From Burkholderiales bacterium (GTDB lineage: Bacteria > Pseudomonadota > Gammaproteobacteria > Burkholderiales > Burkholderiaceae_D), in NCBI GenBank assembly GCA_016200895.1, contig JACQDX010000072.1, positions 1 through 40,584 of the forward strand: 40,584 nucleotides of DNA. Reading direction: 5' to 3'. Shown here one piece after another: positions 29,268 through 38,044 of the stretch (positions are counted from its first letter, which is position 1; every line of letters starts with the position of its first letter). A program made the translations under genes and the position numbers. The notes below the pieces were generated by a model. That model searched no databases, was not told the origin of the DNA, and saw only the letters and a list, made by a program, of their open reading frames with translations.

Positions 29268-29959
29268 GGCAATTACTACTCGATCTGGACGCGCAAAAGC
29301 TGCCGTCCCTTGCCACCTTCGTGGTGGGGCAAAATGCTGAACTGGCGCAATTGCTGGGTATGTTTGCCGAGCGTATCACCAGCCAGTATGGCGAACGCTC
29401 GGTCTATATCTGGGGTGAACCAGGTGCTGGCAAGACCCATTTGCTGCATGCTCTGGCGGCAGATGCCACGGCCCGCTATATCCCCGCAGATGCGCCGGAA
29501 AGCGCATTTGACTTTACTGAGGGTGTCAGCCTCTACCTGCTCGATGATTGCGACCAGTTACCACCACTGAACCAGATCGCTGCCTTTAATCTCTTCAATG
29601 AAGCGCGTGCACGAGGTGGCTTCTTGGTGGGTGCGGGCAATCACCCCCCCATGATTTTGAATGTGCGTGACGACTTGCGCACCCGTTTTGGCTGGGGCCT
29701 GATTTATCAGGTACACGGCCTGACCGACGAAGACAAGATTGATGCGCTGGAGCGTGCCGCCCATGCGCGGGGCATACAACTGTCACCTGGCGTGTTACCC
29801 TATCTGATTACCCATTACCGCCGTGACATGAGTTCGCTGACCGATGTTCTGGATCAGCTTGACCATTACTCACTGGAAACCAAACGTCCCATCACCCTGC
29901 CACTGCTGCGCGAACTGATGTTGCAGCAACAGCCGGGTCTGGACACTTTGACCGATTAG
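29264..29959 (+). CDS. hda: DnaA regulatory inactivator Hda
   Basis: 231 residues, an AAA+ protein homologous to the DnaA ATPase domain. It binds the DNA polymerase sliding clamp and promotes ATP hydrolysis by DnaA, preventing over-initiation. The clamp-binding motif Q-L-L-L-D-L is at residues 3-8 and the Walker A G-E-P-G-A-G-K-T near 48; L-L-D-D-C-D near 92 is the Walker B. Coupled to the permease gene by ATGA and followed after 9 bases by the HAD gene. Confidence 0.95.
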   Translation: MRQLLLDLDAQKLPSLATFVVGQNAELAQLLGMFAERITSQYGERSVYIWGEPGAGKTHLLHALAADATARYIPADAPESAFDFTEGVSLYLLDDCDQLPPLNQIAAFNLFNEARARGGFLVGAGNHPPMILNVRDDLRTRFGWGLIYQVHGLTDEDKIDALERAAHARGIQLSPGVLPYLITHYRRDMSSLTDVLDQLDHYSLETKRPITLPLLRELMLQQQPGLDTLTD

Positions 29960-29968
29960 CAGACCAGC

Positions 29969-30658
29969 ATGCGCAATATCGCCCTATTTGATCTTGACCA
30001 CACCCTGATCCCCATCGATTCTGATTTTGAATGGGGCCAGTTCCTGTGCCGCGTCGGCGCTGTCGATGCCGACGAATTTGCCCGTCGCAATGCAGATTTT
30101 TTTGCACAATATCAGGCTGGTACACTGGACCCGGTGGAATACCTGGAATTTGCGCTGGGCACACTGGCACAGTTTCCACGCACCAGACTTGATGAATTGC
30201 ATGCGCAATTCATGCAGGAAGTGATTACACCTGTGCTGTTGCCAGCAGCCTATGACCTGATCAAGAAACATCAGGATCAGGACGACCTGATCGCCATCAT
30301 CACTGCCACCAACCGTTTTGTAACTGCACCCATCGCCCTTGCGCTGGGCGTACAGCATTTGATGGCGGCAGAACCTGAGCTGGATGCCACTGGCAATATT
30401 ACAGGCAAGCTGCTGGGCGTGCCCAGTTCAGGCGCGGGCAAGGTCGTCCATCTGGAAAACTGGTTGGCCAGGCAAGAAGTTACTCAACTAAGACAGCTCA
30501 GCGACTTTAAGCACAGTTATTTTTACAGCGATTCGCAAAACGATATACCGCTGCTGGAACGCGTCAGCCATCCTGTCGCAACCAATCCCAATGCCAAATT
30601 AAGTGCCCATGCACTGGCAAAAGGTTGGCCTCAACTTCACCTGTTTGACAAGCAATGA
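29969..30658 (+). CDS. HAD-IB family hydrolase (SerB-like)
   Basis: 229 residues of the subfamily IB HAD type. Motif I is L-F-D-L-D-H-T-L-I near residue 6 (nucleophile and acid/base aspartates), a motif II-like I-I-T-A-T-N-R near 111, and motif IV Y-S-D-S-Q-N-D-I-P-L-L near 188. Similar proteins act on phosphoserine or small phosphoesters; the substrate is not decided by sequence. Its stop overlaps the pcnB start (ATGA). Confidence 0.92.
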   Translation: MRNIALFDLDHTLIPIDSDFEWGQFLCRVGAVDADEFARRNADFFAQYQAGTLDPVEYLEFALGTLAQFPRTRLDELHAQFMQEVITPVLLPAAYDLIKKHQDQDDLIAIITATNRFVTAPIALALGVQHLMAAEPELDATGNITGKLLGVPSSGAGKVVHLENWLARQEVTQLRQLSDFKHSYFYSDSQNDIPLLERVSHPVATNPNAKLSAHALAKGWPQLHLFDKQ

Positions 30659-32010
30659 TCAAGAAATTTATTCGCAAAATACTGGGCGTAAAAAACAAGA
30701 GCGATGACGCCAGCGCCAACCAAAAGCCAACTGTGCTGAATCATAAAGACCATGGCATAGACCCGCAAATGGTGTCCGCGAATGCCATACGCATCACCCA
30801 GACCCTGCAAGAGAATGGCTTCAAGGCCTTTGTCGTTGGTGGTGCCGTGCGCGACTTGCTGACCGGCGTCAAACCCAAGGACTTTGACATTGCCACCAAT
30901 GCCACGCCCGAGCAGGTCAAGCGCCTGTTCCGCCGTGCCTTTATCATAGGGCGCCGCTTCCAGATCGTGCATGTCATGTTTGGGCAGGATTTGCTCGAAG
31001 TGACCACCTTCCGTGGATCTGCCACCGACGGCGCACCCAAGGATGAACATGGCCGCGTGCTGCGTGACAATACATTTGGCGAACAATATGAAGATGCAGC
31101 CCGCCGCGACTTCACCGTGAATGCCATGTACTACGACCCGGCATCGCAAATCGTGCTCGACTATCACGGCGGCATGAAAGACATCAAAAAGAAAACCCTG
31201 CGCATCATCGGCGTGCCAGAAGCCCGTTACCGCGAAGACCCGGTGCGCATGCTGCGCGTGGTGCGCTTTGCGGCAAAACTGAACTTCACGATAGATGCAT
31301 CCACCCGCGCGCCGATCGCCGTGATGGCACCGCTGATTAACAATGTACCGGCCGCCCGCGTCTTTGATGAAACCCTGAAACTGCTGACCAGCGGCCACGC
31401 CATGGCCTGCCTGCAACAACTGCGCAAAGAAGGCCTGCACCATGGCCTGATGCCTTTGCTAGACGTGGTACTGGAGCAACCCCTGGGCGAAAAATTTGTC
31501 ACCCTGGCGCTGGCAAATACTGATGAACGCGTGCAACAAGGCAAGCCAGTCTCACCAGGCTTTTTGTTTGCATCCCTGCTGTGGCACCAGGTCGTAGAAA
31601 AATGGGAAGCCTATAAAGCCGCCGGTGAATTCCCCATCCCTGCCCTGCACCTGGCAGCCGATGATGTCCTGAATACCCAGACCGATGCCCTGGCAATACA
31701 ACGCAAGATAGGCTCCGACATGCGTGACATCTGGGCCATGCAACCGCGCTTTGAAAAACGCGCAGGCAAGACCCCCTACAAAGTGCTGGAACATCCGCGC
31801 CTGCGCGCAGGTTATGACTTCTTGCTGCTGCGTTGCGCGTCTGGTGAAATCGATGAAGAAATCGGTGAATGGTGGACAGACTTCATGGAAGGCGACAGCG
31901 CCGACCGTGAACAACTCATCAACAGTAAACCCAAGACAGTCGAAGCTGGCCCTAAAAAACGCAAGCCCCGCCGCCGCGCCCCACGCAAGGCAGCAGCCGC
32001 CGCCGAATGA
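30655..32010 (+). CDS. pcnB: Poly(A) polymerase I
   Basis: 451 residues. It adds 3' A tails to RNA and promotes RNA decay. Nucleotidyltransferase core: V-V-G-G-A-V-R-D-L-L near 57 and K-P-K-D-F-D-I-A-T-N with the metal-binding D-x-D near 80; the R-x-D-F-T-V-N-A-M segment near 153 and R-E-D-P-V-R-M-L-R near 197 follow. The C-terminus is very basic (K-K-R-K-P-R-R-R-A-P-R-K), typical of PcnB and expected to bind RNA. The gene overlaps folK by four bases. Confidence 0.96.
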   Translation: MIKKFIRKILGVKNKSDDASANQKPTVLNHKDHGIDPQMVSANAIRITQTLQENGFKAFVVGGAVRDLLTGVKPKDFDIATNATPEQVKRLFRRAFIIGRRFQIVHVMFGQDLLEVTTFRGSATDGAPKDEHGRVLRDNTFGEQYEDAARRDFTVNAMYYDPASQIVLDYHGGMKDIKKKTLRIIGVPEARYREDPVRMLRVVRFAAKLNFTIDASTRAPIAVMAPLINNVPAARVFDETLKLLTSGHAMACLQQLRKEGLHHGLMPLLDVVLEQPLGEKFVTLALANTDERVQQGKPVSPGFLFASLLWHQVVEKWEAYKAAGEFPIPALHLAADDVLNTQTDALAIQRKIGSDMRDIWAMQPRFEKRAGKTPYKVLEHPRLRAGYDFLLLRCASGEIDEEIGEWWTDFMEGDSADREQLINSKPKTVEAGPKKRKPRRRAPRKAAAAAE

Positions 32011-32504
32011 GTATGCAAGCGAGCGTGCAAGTTTTCATTGGCATAGGTGCCAACCTAGGTGACGCCAGCGTCACCGTCAGCAAAGCCATAGCCGCGCTGG
32101 CGCAATTGCCGGATACCACCCTTGTGGCGCATTCTGCCCTGTTTGGCAGTGCGCCCATAGATTCAAGCGGTGATGATTACGTCAATGCTGTCGCAGAGCT
32201 GGCAAGCAACCTGAGCGCCACAGACTTGTTGCAACACCTGCAAGCCATAGAACTGGCGCATGGTCGCGAACGCCCTTACCGCAATGCACCCCGTACCCTG
32301 GATCTGGATTTGCTCTTGTATGGTGATGAAAAGATCAATACCAGCGACTTGCAAGTTCCCCATCCACGCATGACAGACCGCGCCTTTGTGTTACTGCCCT
32401 TGCTGCAACTGTCTGCCGATATCAGCATCCCCGGCAAAGGCCGCGCGCAAAGCTATGTCGCCGCAGTGGCAAATCAACGCATACAAGAATTACCCACTAC
32501 CTGA
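32007..32504 (+). CDS. folK: 2-amino-4-hydroxy-6-hydroxymethyldihydropteridine diphosphokinase
   Basis: 165 residues. It transfers pyrophosphate from ATP to the pterin in folate synthesis. Seen: G-I-G-A-N-L-G-D at the start and the metal/pterin loop R-P-Y-R-N-A-P-R-T-L-D-L-D-L-L near 90, then H-P-R-M-T-D-R-A-F-V-L. It starts by ATGA overlap with pcnB, the usual order in beta-proteobacteria. Confidence 0.97.
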   Translation: MSMQASVQVFIGIGANLGDASVTVSKAIAALAQLPDTTLVAHSALFGSAPIDSSGDDYVNAVAELASNLSATDLLQHLQAIELAHGRERPYRNAPRTLDLDLLLYGDEKINTSDLQVPHPRMTDRAFVLLPLLQLSADISIPGKGRAQSYVAAVANQRIQELPTT

Positions 32505-32533
32505 CAGCCAGACAAGGCAATAAGCGAGGCAAC

Positions 32534-32881
32534 ATGCAAATCCCTATTATTCTGCAAACCACAGGCTTGCTGATACTATCCAACGTCTTCATGACGGTGG
32601 CCTGGTATGGCCATCTGAAAAGCCTTTCCAGCAAAGCCTGGTGGGTAGCCGCCTTCATCAGCTGGGGCATCGCCCTGTTCGAATACCTGCTGCAAGTGCC
32701 CGCCAACAGAATAGGCTACACTGCCTACAGTCTGGCCCAGCTAAAGATATTACAAGAAGCCCTGACCCTGATCGTCTTCGTGCCCTTTGCCATGTTTTAC
32801 ATGGGGCAGCCATTCAAGCTCGATTATGTGTGGGCGGGATTGTGTCTTGTTGGAGCAGTTTATTTTATCTTTAGAAACTAG
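32534..32881 (+). CDS. DMT family membrane protein (DUF486)
   Basis: 115 residues, four predicted helices: I-P-I-I-L-Q-T-T-G-L-L-I-L-S-N near the start, then A-W-Y-G-H-L, W-V-A-A-F-I-S-W-G-I-A-L-F-E-Y near 38 and Q-L-K-I-L-Q-E near 70. This is the DUF486 pattern, a small relative of drug/metabolite transporters. Transport activity is unproven. GAGG lies before the ATG and it is 29 bases after folK. Confidence 0.9.
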   Translation: MQIPIILQTTGLLILSNVFMTVAWYGHLKSLSSKAWWVAAFISWGIALFEYLLQVPANRIGYTAYSLAQLKILQEALTLIVFVPFAMFYMGQPFKLDYVWAGLCLVGAVYFIFRN

Positions 32882-33034
32882 TAAGCGCTGTCTAAACTAC
32901 TGCGTGACGCTTATGCAGCACTTACTGATGCAAATAAATCAAACGCTATACAAAAATAAAAGTTGAGGATGTAGGTGGAGACAAAATCGCTGTCAAACAA
33001 AAACCAATGACAGCATCACCTTTGGAGAAAAAGA

Positions 33035-33847
33035 ATGGCTGAATATTTGCAAGACCGTAAAGCAGTAAGCATTCCTGGCTTGATCGCACTACGTGAAAAG
33101 GGTGAAAAAATCACCATGCTCACCTGCTACGATGCCAGCTTCGCATCCCTCATGGACCGTTGCGGCGTAGAGATTTTGCTCATCGGTGATTCCCTAGGCA
33201 TGGTATGCCAAGGCCACGACTCCACCCTGCCGGTGACACTGCAAGACGTGGCCTACCACACCGCCGCCGTCGCCCGTGGCAACCAAAAAGCCCTGGTGGT
33301 TGCAGACATGCCTTTTGGCAGCTACGCCACACCAGAAGCCGCTTTCAACAGCGCCGTACAACTGGTGCAAGCCGGTGCGCAAATGGTGAAACTCGAAGGC
33401 GGTAGCTGGCTGCTGCCCACCATCAAGTTCCTGACTGAACGCGCCATCCCAGTCTGCGCCCACCTGGGCCTGACGCCGCAATCCGTGCATCAGTTAGGCG
33501 GCTACAAGGTACAAGGCAAGACCGATGCATCCGCCAACCTGCTGAAAGCCGAAGCCCTGGCCGTACAAGAAGCCGGTGCCGCCCTACTGGTACTGGAAGC
33601 CATCCCCGCCAGCCTGGGCAAGGAAGTCACAGACGCCCTGCACATCCCCACTATAGGCATAGGTGCAGGCGTAGACTGCTCTGGACAGGTACTGGTAATG
33701 CACGACTTGCTAGGCGTCTTCCCGGGCCGCAAAGCCCGCTTCGTGAAAAACTTCATGGAAGGTCAGACCAGTATTGACGCTGCGGTACAAGCTTATGTAG
33801 CGGCGGTGAAGGATAAATCTTTCCCAGCGCTGGAACATAGTTTTTAA
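33035..33847 (+). CDS. panB: 3-methyl-2-oxobutanoate hydroxymethyltransferase
   Basis: 270 residues. First step of pantothenate synthesis: transfers a hydroxymethyl group from 5,10-methylene-THF to 2-oxoisovalerate. Seen: [10 protein letters not shown] near 30, [11 protein letters not shown] near 50, V-K-L-E-G-G near 115 and I-G-I-G-A-G near 205. GGAGA precedes the ATG. panC is not in the window. A strong hairpin follows. Confidence 0.97.
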   Translation: MAEYLQDRKAVSIPGLIALREKGEKITMLTCYDASFASLMDRCGVEILLIGDSLGMVCQGHDSTLPVTLQDVAYHTAAVARGNQKALVVADMPFGSYATPEAAFNSAVQLVQAGAQMVKLEGGSWLLPTIKFLTERAIPVCAHLGLTPQSVHQLGGYKVQGKTDASANLLKAEALAVQEAGAALLVLEAIPASLGKEVTDALHIPTIGIGAGVDCSGQVLVMHDLLGVFPGRKARFVKNFMEGQTSIDAAVQAYVAAVKDKSFPALEHSF

Positions 33848-33931
33848 GTGCACAATGTCATGCAGTGCTGGCGAGCCCTACTTGCCAGTCAGGGACAATG
33901 AATTAATCGGTGCCAGATACCGGTATTCCTG

Positions 33932-33985
33932 ATCATCTCCATACGCTCATCAGCGTACGGAGATGATAGTTACAAGCTCTTTTTT
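33932..33985 (+). terminator. panB terminator-like hairpin
   Basis: ATCATCTCCATACGCT / AGCGTACGGAGATGAT pair over 16 positions with one mismatch and a four-base loop (33932-33967). The T run TTTTTT begins about 12 bases after the stem, further than a classical terminator. It probably ends the hda-to-panB transcript. Confidence 0.65.
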
Positions 33986-34141
33986 CACCATCGTTTTACC
34001 TCCATCAAAGTATCGCATTTACTTTTTGATACTTACTTTTCCTCACATACTTTACAGCTTTGATGTCAGTCAAAACGCCTCCCATAGCGTTTAATGTCTT
34101 TTGACACAGCGACATTTCGCTTTCTGTTTTTGGAGAAAATC

Positions 34142-34768
34142 ATGGTAAACCGTGAGGCATACTTTCGTCCCCAGCTTTATTTTTTCATCTTCACTGGTCT
34201 ACTATTCATGCTGGTCATGTGCAAGGTCGAACTGCCTTTACTGCTAGGCATGAATCTTCAATGGGAACAAAAAATAAATTCATATCGTTGGTGTCTGCAT
34301 GTACACGCATTTGCAGCAACAATTGCCCTGATCGCTGCGCCTGTGCAATTTTTTCCCGGTTTTCGCGTCAGGCATTTGCAAATGCACAAACTACTCGGAC
34401 GCCTGTACGCTTTGTCCATCTGCATCGCCGCCCCCATCGCAATCTACATTGCCTTGGTACATTTGACCGCCAATGAAAAATGGCCAACAGTTGCCCAAGG
34501 CAGTCTATGGCTATGTACTACACTGGCTGGCGTGTACACGGCCAGCAACAAGCAATTGATCATGCACCAAATCTGGATCACACGCAGCTATGCGCTGACA
34601 CTGACTTTCATCACCACACGCATGATAGTCGACGTACTAAACGTAGACATCAACGCCATTTTTGGCGGAAACGCCAATCTGATCTGGACCAGCAGTTTCG
34701 TCGCATTAATGATGGCGGATATTTTGTGCGCATCGGCAAATCCGGTCAGGAAGTTAGAAATCGCCTGA
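34142..34768 (+). CDS. DUF2306 multi-pass membrane protein
   Basis: 208 residues from the ATG at 34142, supported by GGAGA eight bases upstream; the longer frame from 34094 lacks this signal. Several hydrophobic helices and the DUF2306 pattern H-A-F-A-A-T-I-A-L-I-A-A-P-V-Q-F near 55, R-H-L-Q-M-H-K-L-L-G-R-L-Y near 80 and M-H-Q-I-W-I-T-R-S near 145. The conserved histidines suggest haem or metal binding; function unknown. It is the last plus-strand gene before the minus-strand array. Confidence 0.8.
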   Translation: MVNREAYFRPQLYFFIFTGLLFMLVMCKVELPLLLGMNLQWEQKINSYRWCLHVHAFAATIALIAAPVQFFPGFRVRHLQMHKLLGRLYALSICIAAPIAIYIALVHLTANEKWPTVAQGSLWLCTTLAGVYTASNKQLIMHQIWITRSYALTLTFITTRMIVDVLNVDINAIFGGNANLIWTSSFVALMMADILCASANPVRKLEIA

Positions 34769-34931
34769 ACAGCATTAACCGGTCAGTTGAAATGTTTGTC
34801 ATTGCAATTTGCAAGTCATCTACAGCTCAGCAGCTGCAATACGTTGCAGCATCTTCAATATCCGGAAAAGCATGCCAGGTTTTTCAAGCATCACTAAATT
34901 GCTCGCTTTACATCCTCGTCGTTTCATACAA

Positions 34932-35474
34932 TTAGCGGCAATAGTTTTTGACGAGTAAAGTTAAAAACTCAAGTCCAAACGATGAAACCAGGGCAGCATC
35001 TCTTACTGTTTTCTGTGAAATCCAATTCTTTATATCTTCACAAGAAAAAAAATAGTCATATACGTCCGATAAAATTTCCTCAACCCTGACCTGACTGTTA
35101 AAGGCGAAAATACCCAGGTCAACAGGGCAGGGCTGATACAGAATCCACTGCTTGCTGGCATCGATCAAAATCAGTCCATCATGGATACCGGCATTTCTCA
35201 GGGTTTTTTCACACCTCATTATATGAGGCACCCAATCCTCAGCAATACAAAACTGACCCAGACTCTCGTAGCCCAAAGCAGAATACACTTCCACTCTCCC
35301 ATCAAGCCCAAAACAGCCACGAACCACCTTTTGCACTGCAAGCATCAATTCATCGGAAGTAGAAATATCTATATCAAAGAACAGATGCCTGTCGAACTTG
35401 TGATGAAACACTTCGGAGGGAAGCGATGCGCCAAGGACCAAGGTCTCTTTTAATTTATTGTTTTCAATCGTCAT
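34932..35474 (-). CDS. Unrecognised 180-residue protein in the immunity-like array
   Basis: Not recognised. The ATG at 35474 (M-T-I-E-N-N) is preferred over an in-frame GTG at 35486. Soluble, acidic, no signal peptide; it has H-K-F-D-R-H-L-F-F-D-I-D-I, W-V-P-H-I-M-R-C-E-K and V-Y-D-Y-F-F-S-C-E-D near the end. Last gene of the minus-strand array. The approximately 60 bases before it hold a short frame in step with the previous gene's stop (R-D-T-W-V-I-E-S-K-Y), perhaps a coding remnant. Confidence 0.55.
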   Translation of the reverse strand: MTIENNKLKETLVLGASLPSEVFHHKFDRHLFFDIDISTSDELMLAVQKVVRGCFGLDGRVEVYSALGYESLGQFCIAEDWVPHIMRCEKTLRNAGIHDGLILIDASKQWILYQPCPVDLGIFAFNSQVRVEEILSDVYDYFFSCEDIKNWISQKTVRDAALVSSFGLEFLTLLVKNYCR

Positions 35475-35538
35475 AGGTTCAAACACGATAAGCCTGGTAT
35501 TTGCTTTCGATTACCCATGTGTCTCTATGCGGAACACT

Positions 35539-35844
35539 TCAGGGAATACCCAAAACTTCTTCCAAAGTATTATGCGTCTCAATAATGAAACGTTCAAAAG
35601 ATGCCACATCGCCAGTCACCTTTTCTACCCGTTTCCTTTGCCACTCCAAAAAACTTGGCAAGTACCACATCAGGGATACGAATCGCTTTGGAAGCAAAGC
35701 ATTGTCGTCTACATGCAAATTCTTAAGTACATGCAAAAATTTCTCGCCTTCATTTGCATCAAACCGCCCTTCACGAATCTGCGCCAAGACGCCACCATCA
35801 TCCCAGGCCATCTCAAGGAATGCAATCATCTGCTCAATATTCAT
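35539..35844 (-). CDS. Unrecognised 101-residue protein in the immunity-like array
   Basis: Not recognised. The ATG at 35844 is preferred because AAAGAGAC precedes it; an in-frame TTG at 35877 would overlap the previous gene. Small, helical, acidic: M-I-A-F-L-E-M-A-W-D-D-G, then L-M-W-Y-L-P-S-F-L-E-W-Q-R-K-R-V-E. It lies 29 bases after the upstream gene, so the two probably form a unit. Size and context fit an immunity protein, but no family is identified. Confidence 0.55.
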   Translation of the reverse strand: MNIEQMIAFLEMAWDDGGVLAQIREGRFDANEGEKFLHVLKNLHVDDNALLPKRFVSLMWYLPSFLEWQRKRVEKVTGDVASFERFIIETHNTLEEVLGIP

Positions 35845-35873
35845 TGTCTCTTTCAAATCTGTCGCCGATGACG

Positions 35874-36428
35874 TCAATTGGCAACAGGCAGAAGACCTGC
35901 CTGCACATTCCGACCGTAAGAAACAATCTCGACCATTCCTGTCACTGATTCAGCATTATCCGCATCGACTATATAAATCGAATAAGCCGGATCATCCTTG
36001 ATACCGAAATCAATCAATGTACCTTCACGCTTTACTTCGACTGATTGTACAAATCCATTAGCCAATTCTTTATCCATGAAATATACGCCCACCATTGACA
36101 GTTTCATCAGTGTCAGGAATACATTTGGCAACCGGGATAAATCCTCAATTCTGATCAAGCCCTCATAACTTGCGACAACCCAGCTCAGAAATCGTAACTT
36201 CCTGGGTAGCGCACTTCTAAAAAATTCCACATGAACGCCATCAAGTTTTTGCATGGATTGATAAGTAGACCTGGGATGTGCTCCCATACCATACACATAA
36301 CAGGCTACCGCGCTATTATTGCCTTGAGACTGCGCCAGCTTGACCAAGACGGCTTCAATTTCTGCACGACTGACATCGCGATCGAACTCTGCATGGGTAT
36401 TTTTACTTGCTTGAAATACGCGCCTCAT
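35874..36428 (-). CDS. Unrecognised 184-residue protein in the immunity-like array
   Basis: Not recognised. It starts M-R-R-V-F-Q-A-S-K-N-T-H and has Y-V-Y-G-M-G-A-H-P-R-S near 44, F-L-S-W-V-V-A-S-Y-E near 78 and a C-terminal beta-like region with S-I-Y-I-V-D-A-D-N-A-E-S-V-T-G. The frame is open for 12 codons before the ATG. A 19-base sequence upstream (36445-36463) recurs at 38464-38482 before another gene of the array. Confidence 0.55.
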   Translation of the reverse strand: MRRVFQASKNTHAEFDRDVSRAEIEAVLVKLAQSQGNNSAVACYVYGMGAHPRSTYQSMQKLDGVHVEFFRSALPRKLRFLSWVVASYEGLIRIEDLSRLPNVFLTLMKLSMVGVYFMDKELANGFVQSVEVKREGTLIDFGIKDDPAYSIYIVDADNAESVTGMVEIVSYGRNVQAGLLPVAN

Positions 36429-36472
36429 ATACTTGTTTATTGAGATCCTGAAGTCCTGGTTGCAGAAGTGAA

Positions 36473-36556
36473 TTAAATATGGTTTGCTTGCAAAGTTCGC
36501 CGTCCAAGTGAGGTTTCAAACGAAGGAAATCTATTGATCTGGCCTATCACCTTCAT
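36473..36556 (-). pseudogene. 27-codon frame after the SUKH gene
   Basis: Its ATG overlaps the SUKH stop as ATGA, the usual sign of a real downstream gene, and the text (M-K-V-I-G-Q-I-N-R-F-P-S-F-E-T-S) looks protein-like, but a TAA ends it after 27 codons. Probably the surviving start of a deleted operon partner. Confidence 0.35.
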
Positions 36557-37272
36557 CCCAATATCGAATCCGGGTCTCGTTCATAGGCAATAAAAAATTC
36601 TTCAAGCCCATCAAATATCTTCGTTGGCAAATTTGAAGAGTCGAAGTAATCGACATAGACGGATGAACGCTCATCAGTTTCATATTTCAAACGATAGCAC
36701 CAACTCTCTATCAAATGATCAGAGAATAATATTCCATAAGGCGACGGCTCTTTATTTTCTTCAATAATTTCTGCCAAAGACCAAAGACGCCAACAGGCAT
36801 CATCGTCCATCACCCTCATGCCACCCACTGTAGAATAAAGTTTTACAACATCCAAGCTCGCTTTACACCCGAGTTGAGCAAATGTAGCTTGAATTTCATG
36901 AACTGAATTTCCTGGCATCAATCCCACATGTTGAGCATTCCATCTGGGAATAAGTTTTTTAATCAGTCGTAAAAAATAATCACTCCCTACAGGAGCTTGC
37001 TTCTCCAACTCAAGTGCCAGGAAATGATGGTAGGGTAAAAATACCAATTTGACTGCAAGGTAGACTGTGGCGAGCAAGGCCGGAAAACGGTAAGGAAAAT
37101 GCGGCGCAAGAACCATGAAAGACAACATCAATACAATTTGGGTAAGCACAGGTAGCCAAACCTGCCAACGCAGCCAAACCTGGCTCCAAATGGGAAGAAT
37201 AAGCTCCGCCTGTTCTTCTCTCGATAATCCCTTGAGAGCGGGAATGGATGCCTTGTTCCAATAGATAATCAT
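36553..37272 (-). CDS. Membrane-anchored SUKH/SMI1-type protein
   Basis: 239 residues from the ATG at 37272; its paralogue at 38843 starts at the equivalent residue. The N-terminal 90 residues hold two hydrophobic helices (V-L-T-Q-I-V-L-M-L-S-F-M-V and L-L-A-T-V-Y-L-A-V-K-L-V-F). The rest resembles the SMI1/KNR4 (SUKH) fold: L-Y-S-T-V-G-G-M-R-V near 145, W-R-L-W-S-L-A-E-I, then G-I-L-F-S-D-H near 177 and V-Y-V-D-Y-F-D near 200. SUKH proteins commonly neutralise nuclease toxins of contact-dependent and T6SS systems. Membrane anchoring of a SUKH domain is unusual. The match is by pattern, so the domain call is probable. Confidence 0.65.
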   Translation of the reverse strand: MIIYWNKASIPALKGLSREEQAELILPIWSQVWLRWQVWLPVLTQIVLMLSFMVLAPHFPYRFPALLATVYLAVKLVFLPYHHFLALELEKQAPVGSDYFLRLIKKLIPRWNAQHVGLMPGNSVHEIQATFAQLGCKASLDVVKLYSTVGGMRVMDDDACWRLWSLAEIIEENKEPSPYGILFSDHLIESWCYRLKYETDERSSVYVDYFDSSNLPTKIFDGLEEFFIAYERDPDSILG

Positions 37273-37328
37273 AACGGCATCAAACACGTCAAAAATATGA
37301 CGAGTAATAATTTTCTAATTATTAGCAT
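37269..37328 (-). pseudogene. 19-codon signal-peptide-like remnant
   Basis: M-L-I-I-R-K-L-L-L-V-I-F-L-T-C-L-M-P-L, a basic then hydrophobic start as in a signal or lipoprotein peptide, ends immediately in TGA that overlaps the SUKH ATG (ATGA). Either a leader peptide for coupled translation or the beginning of a deleted exported gene. Confidence 0.35.
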
Positions 37329-37336
37329 AGGCTGAA

Positions 37337-37768
37337 CTATGGTTTTGATTCTTTCCTTGCTTTTAACTGATCTTCTAACTTCGTTGCTTTTTCCGGATCG
37401 ATTTTCCGGATACCATCTACCAATATTTTGATCTCTGCAGAAACAGCGGGTTTGTCCTGGTTATGCATCAATATATTTACCAGATATTCTTTGGGTGCGA
37501 CATCAGAACATCTGACAGCGATACGAAGTTGCTTTACAGCAGCATCTACATCCAAAGCGCCGTAAAGGTAATATTGTGCTAATCGTGTTGACGCATCGCA
37601 ATCTCCAAGAGCTGCTTTTTGTTCAAGACCAGCCTTTTCATTTGTCGATATAGAATACGGAAAATGACTAGCTGCAGGCTTTGAATCACTCACGTAAAAA
37701 TTTACAGAAAACCATGTAACAAGACACACCAGAATGGCAATTGAGCTCCACGAAAGAAACTTAATCAT
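37337..37768 (-). CDS. Membrane-anchored small protein with TPR/Sel1-like stretch
   Basis: 143 residues, not assigned to a family. An N-terminal uncleaved anchor or signal (F-L-S-W-S-S-I-A-I-L-V-C-L-V-T-W-F) is followed by A-A-L-G-D-C-D-A-S-T-R-L-A-Q-Y-Y-L-Y-G-A-L near 53, which has the Sel1/TPR repeat pattern, and a charged C-terminal helix ending K-A-R-K-E-S-K-P. Probably periplasmic. Its ATG overlaps the stop of a short upstream remnant (ATGA). Confidence 0.6.
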   Translation of the reverse strand: MIKFLSWSSIAILVCLVTWFSVNFYVSDSKPAASHFPYSISTNEKAGLEQKAALGDCDASTRLAQYYLYGALDVDAAVKQLRIAVRCSDVAPKEYLVNILMHNQDKPAVSAEIKILVDGIRKIDPEKATKLEDQLKARKESKP

Positions 37769-37842
37769 AGTTTAACGCCCTTTGGAATGAAATGTTTTCC
37801 ATTGACCATATGAAATTGTCCCGTTCCCACCAGATCATGTTT
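37765..37842 (-). pseudogene. 25-codon coding remnant ending at the next gene's start
   Basis: An in-frame stop opens it, so it has no 5' end; the text D-L-V-G-T-G-Q-F-H-M-V-N-G-K-H-F-I-P is protein-like and ends ...K-G-V-K-L with a TGA overlapping the next ATG as ATGA. This fits the last residues of a deleted upstream gene, possibly a toxin tip. Confidence 0.4.
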
Positions 37843-38044
37843 TCATTTCATTGATTAGTATTATCAAAAAATCGCCCACGTGCATCCACCTCAAATGTGG
37901 ATGCGACATGACATTGCGTTGTGACTAAGCTAGCCAAGCTACAAAGCAAGCACATAGCGTTAAAAAAATCCGGTTAAATGTGGCCATTTACGTCCATCCA
38001 TTTTCACTATTCAAAATTCATCCATCACAAGTCAGCGGCAATAC

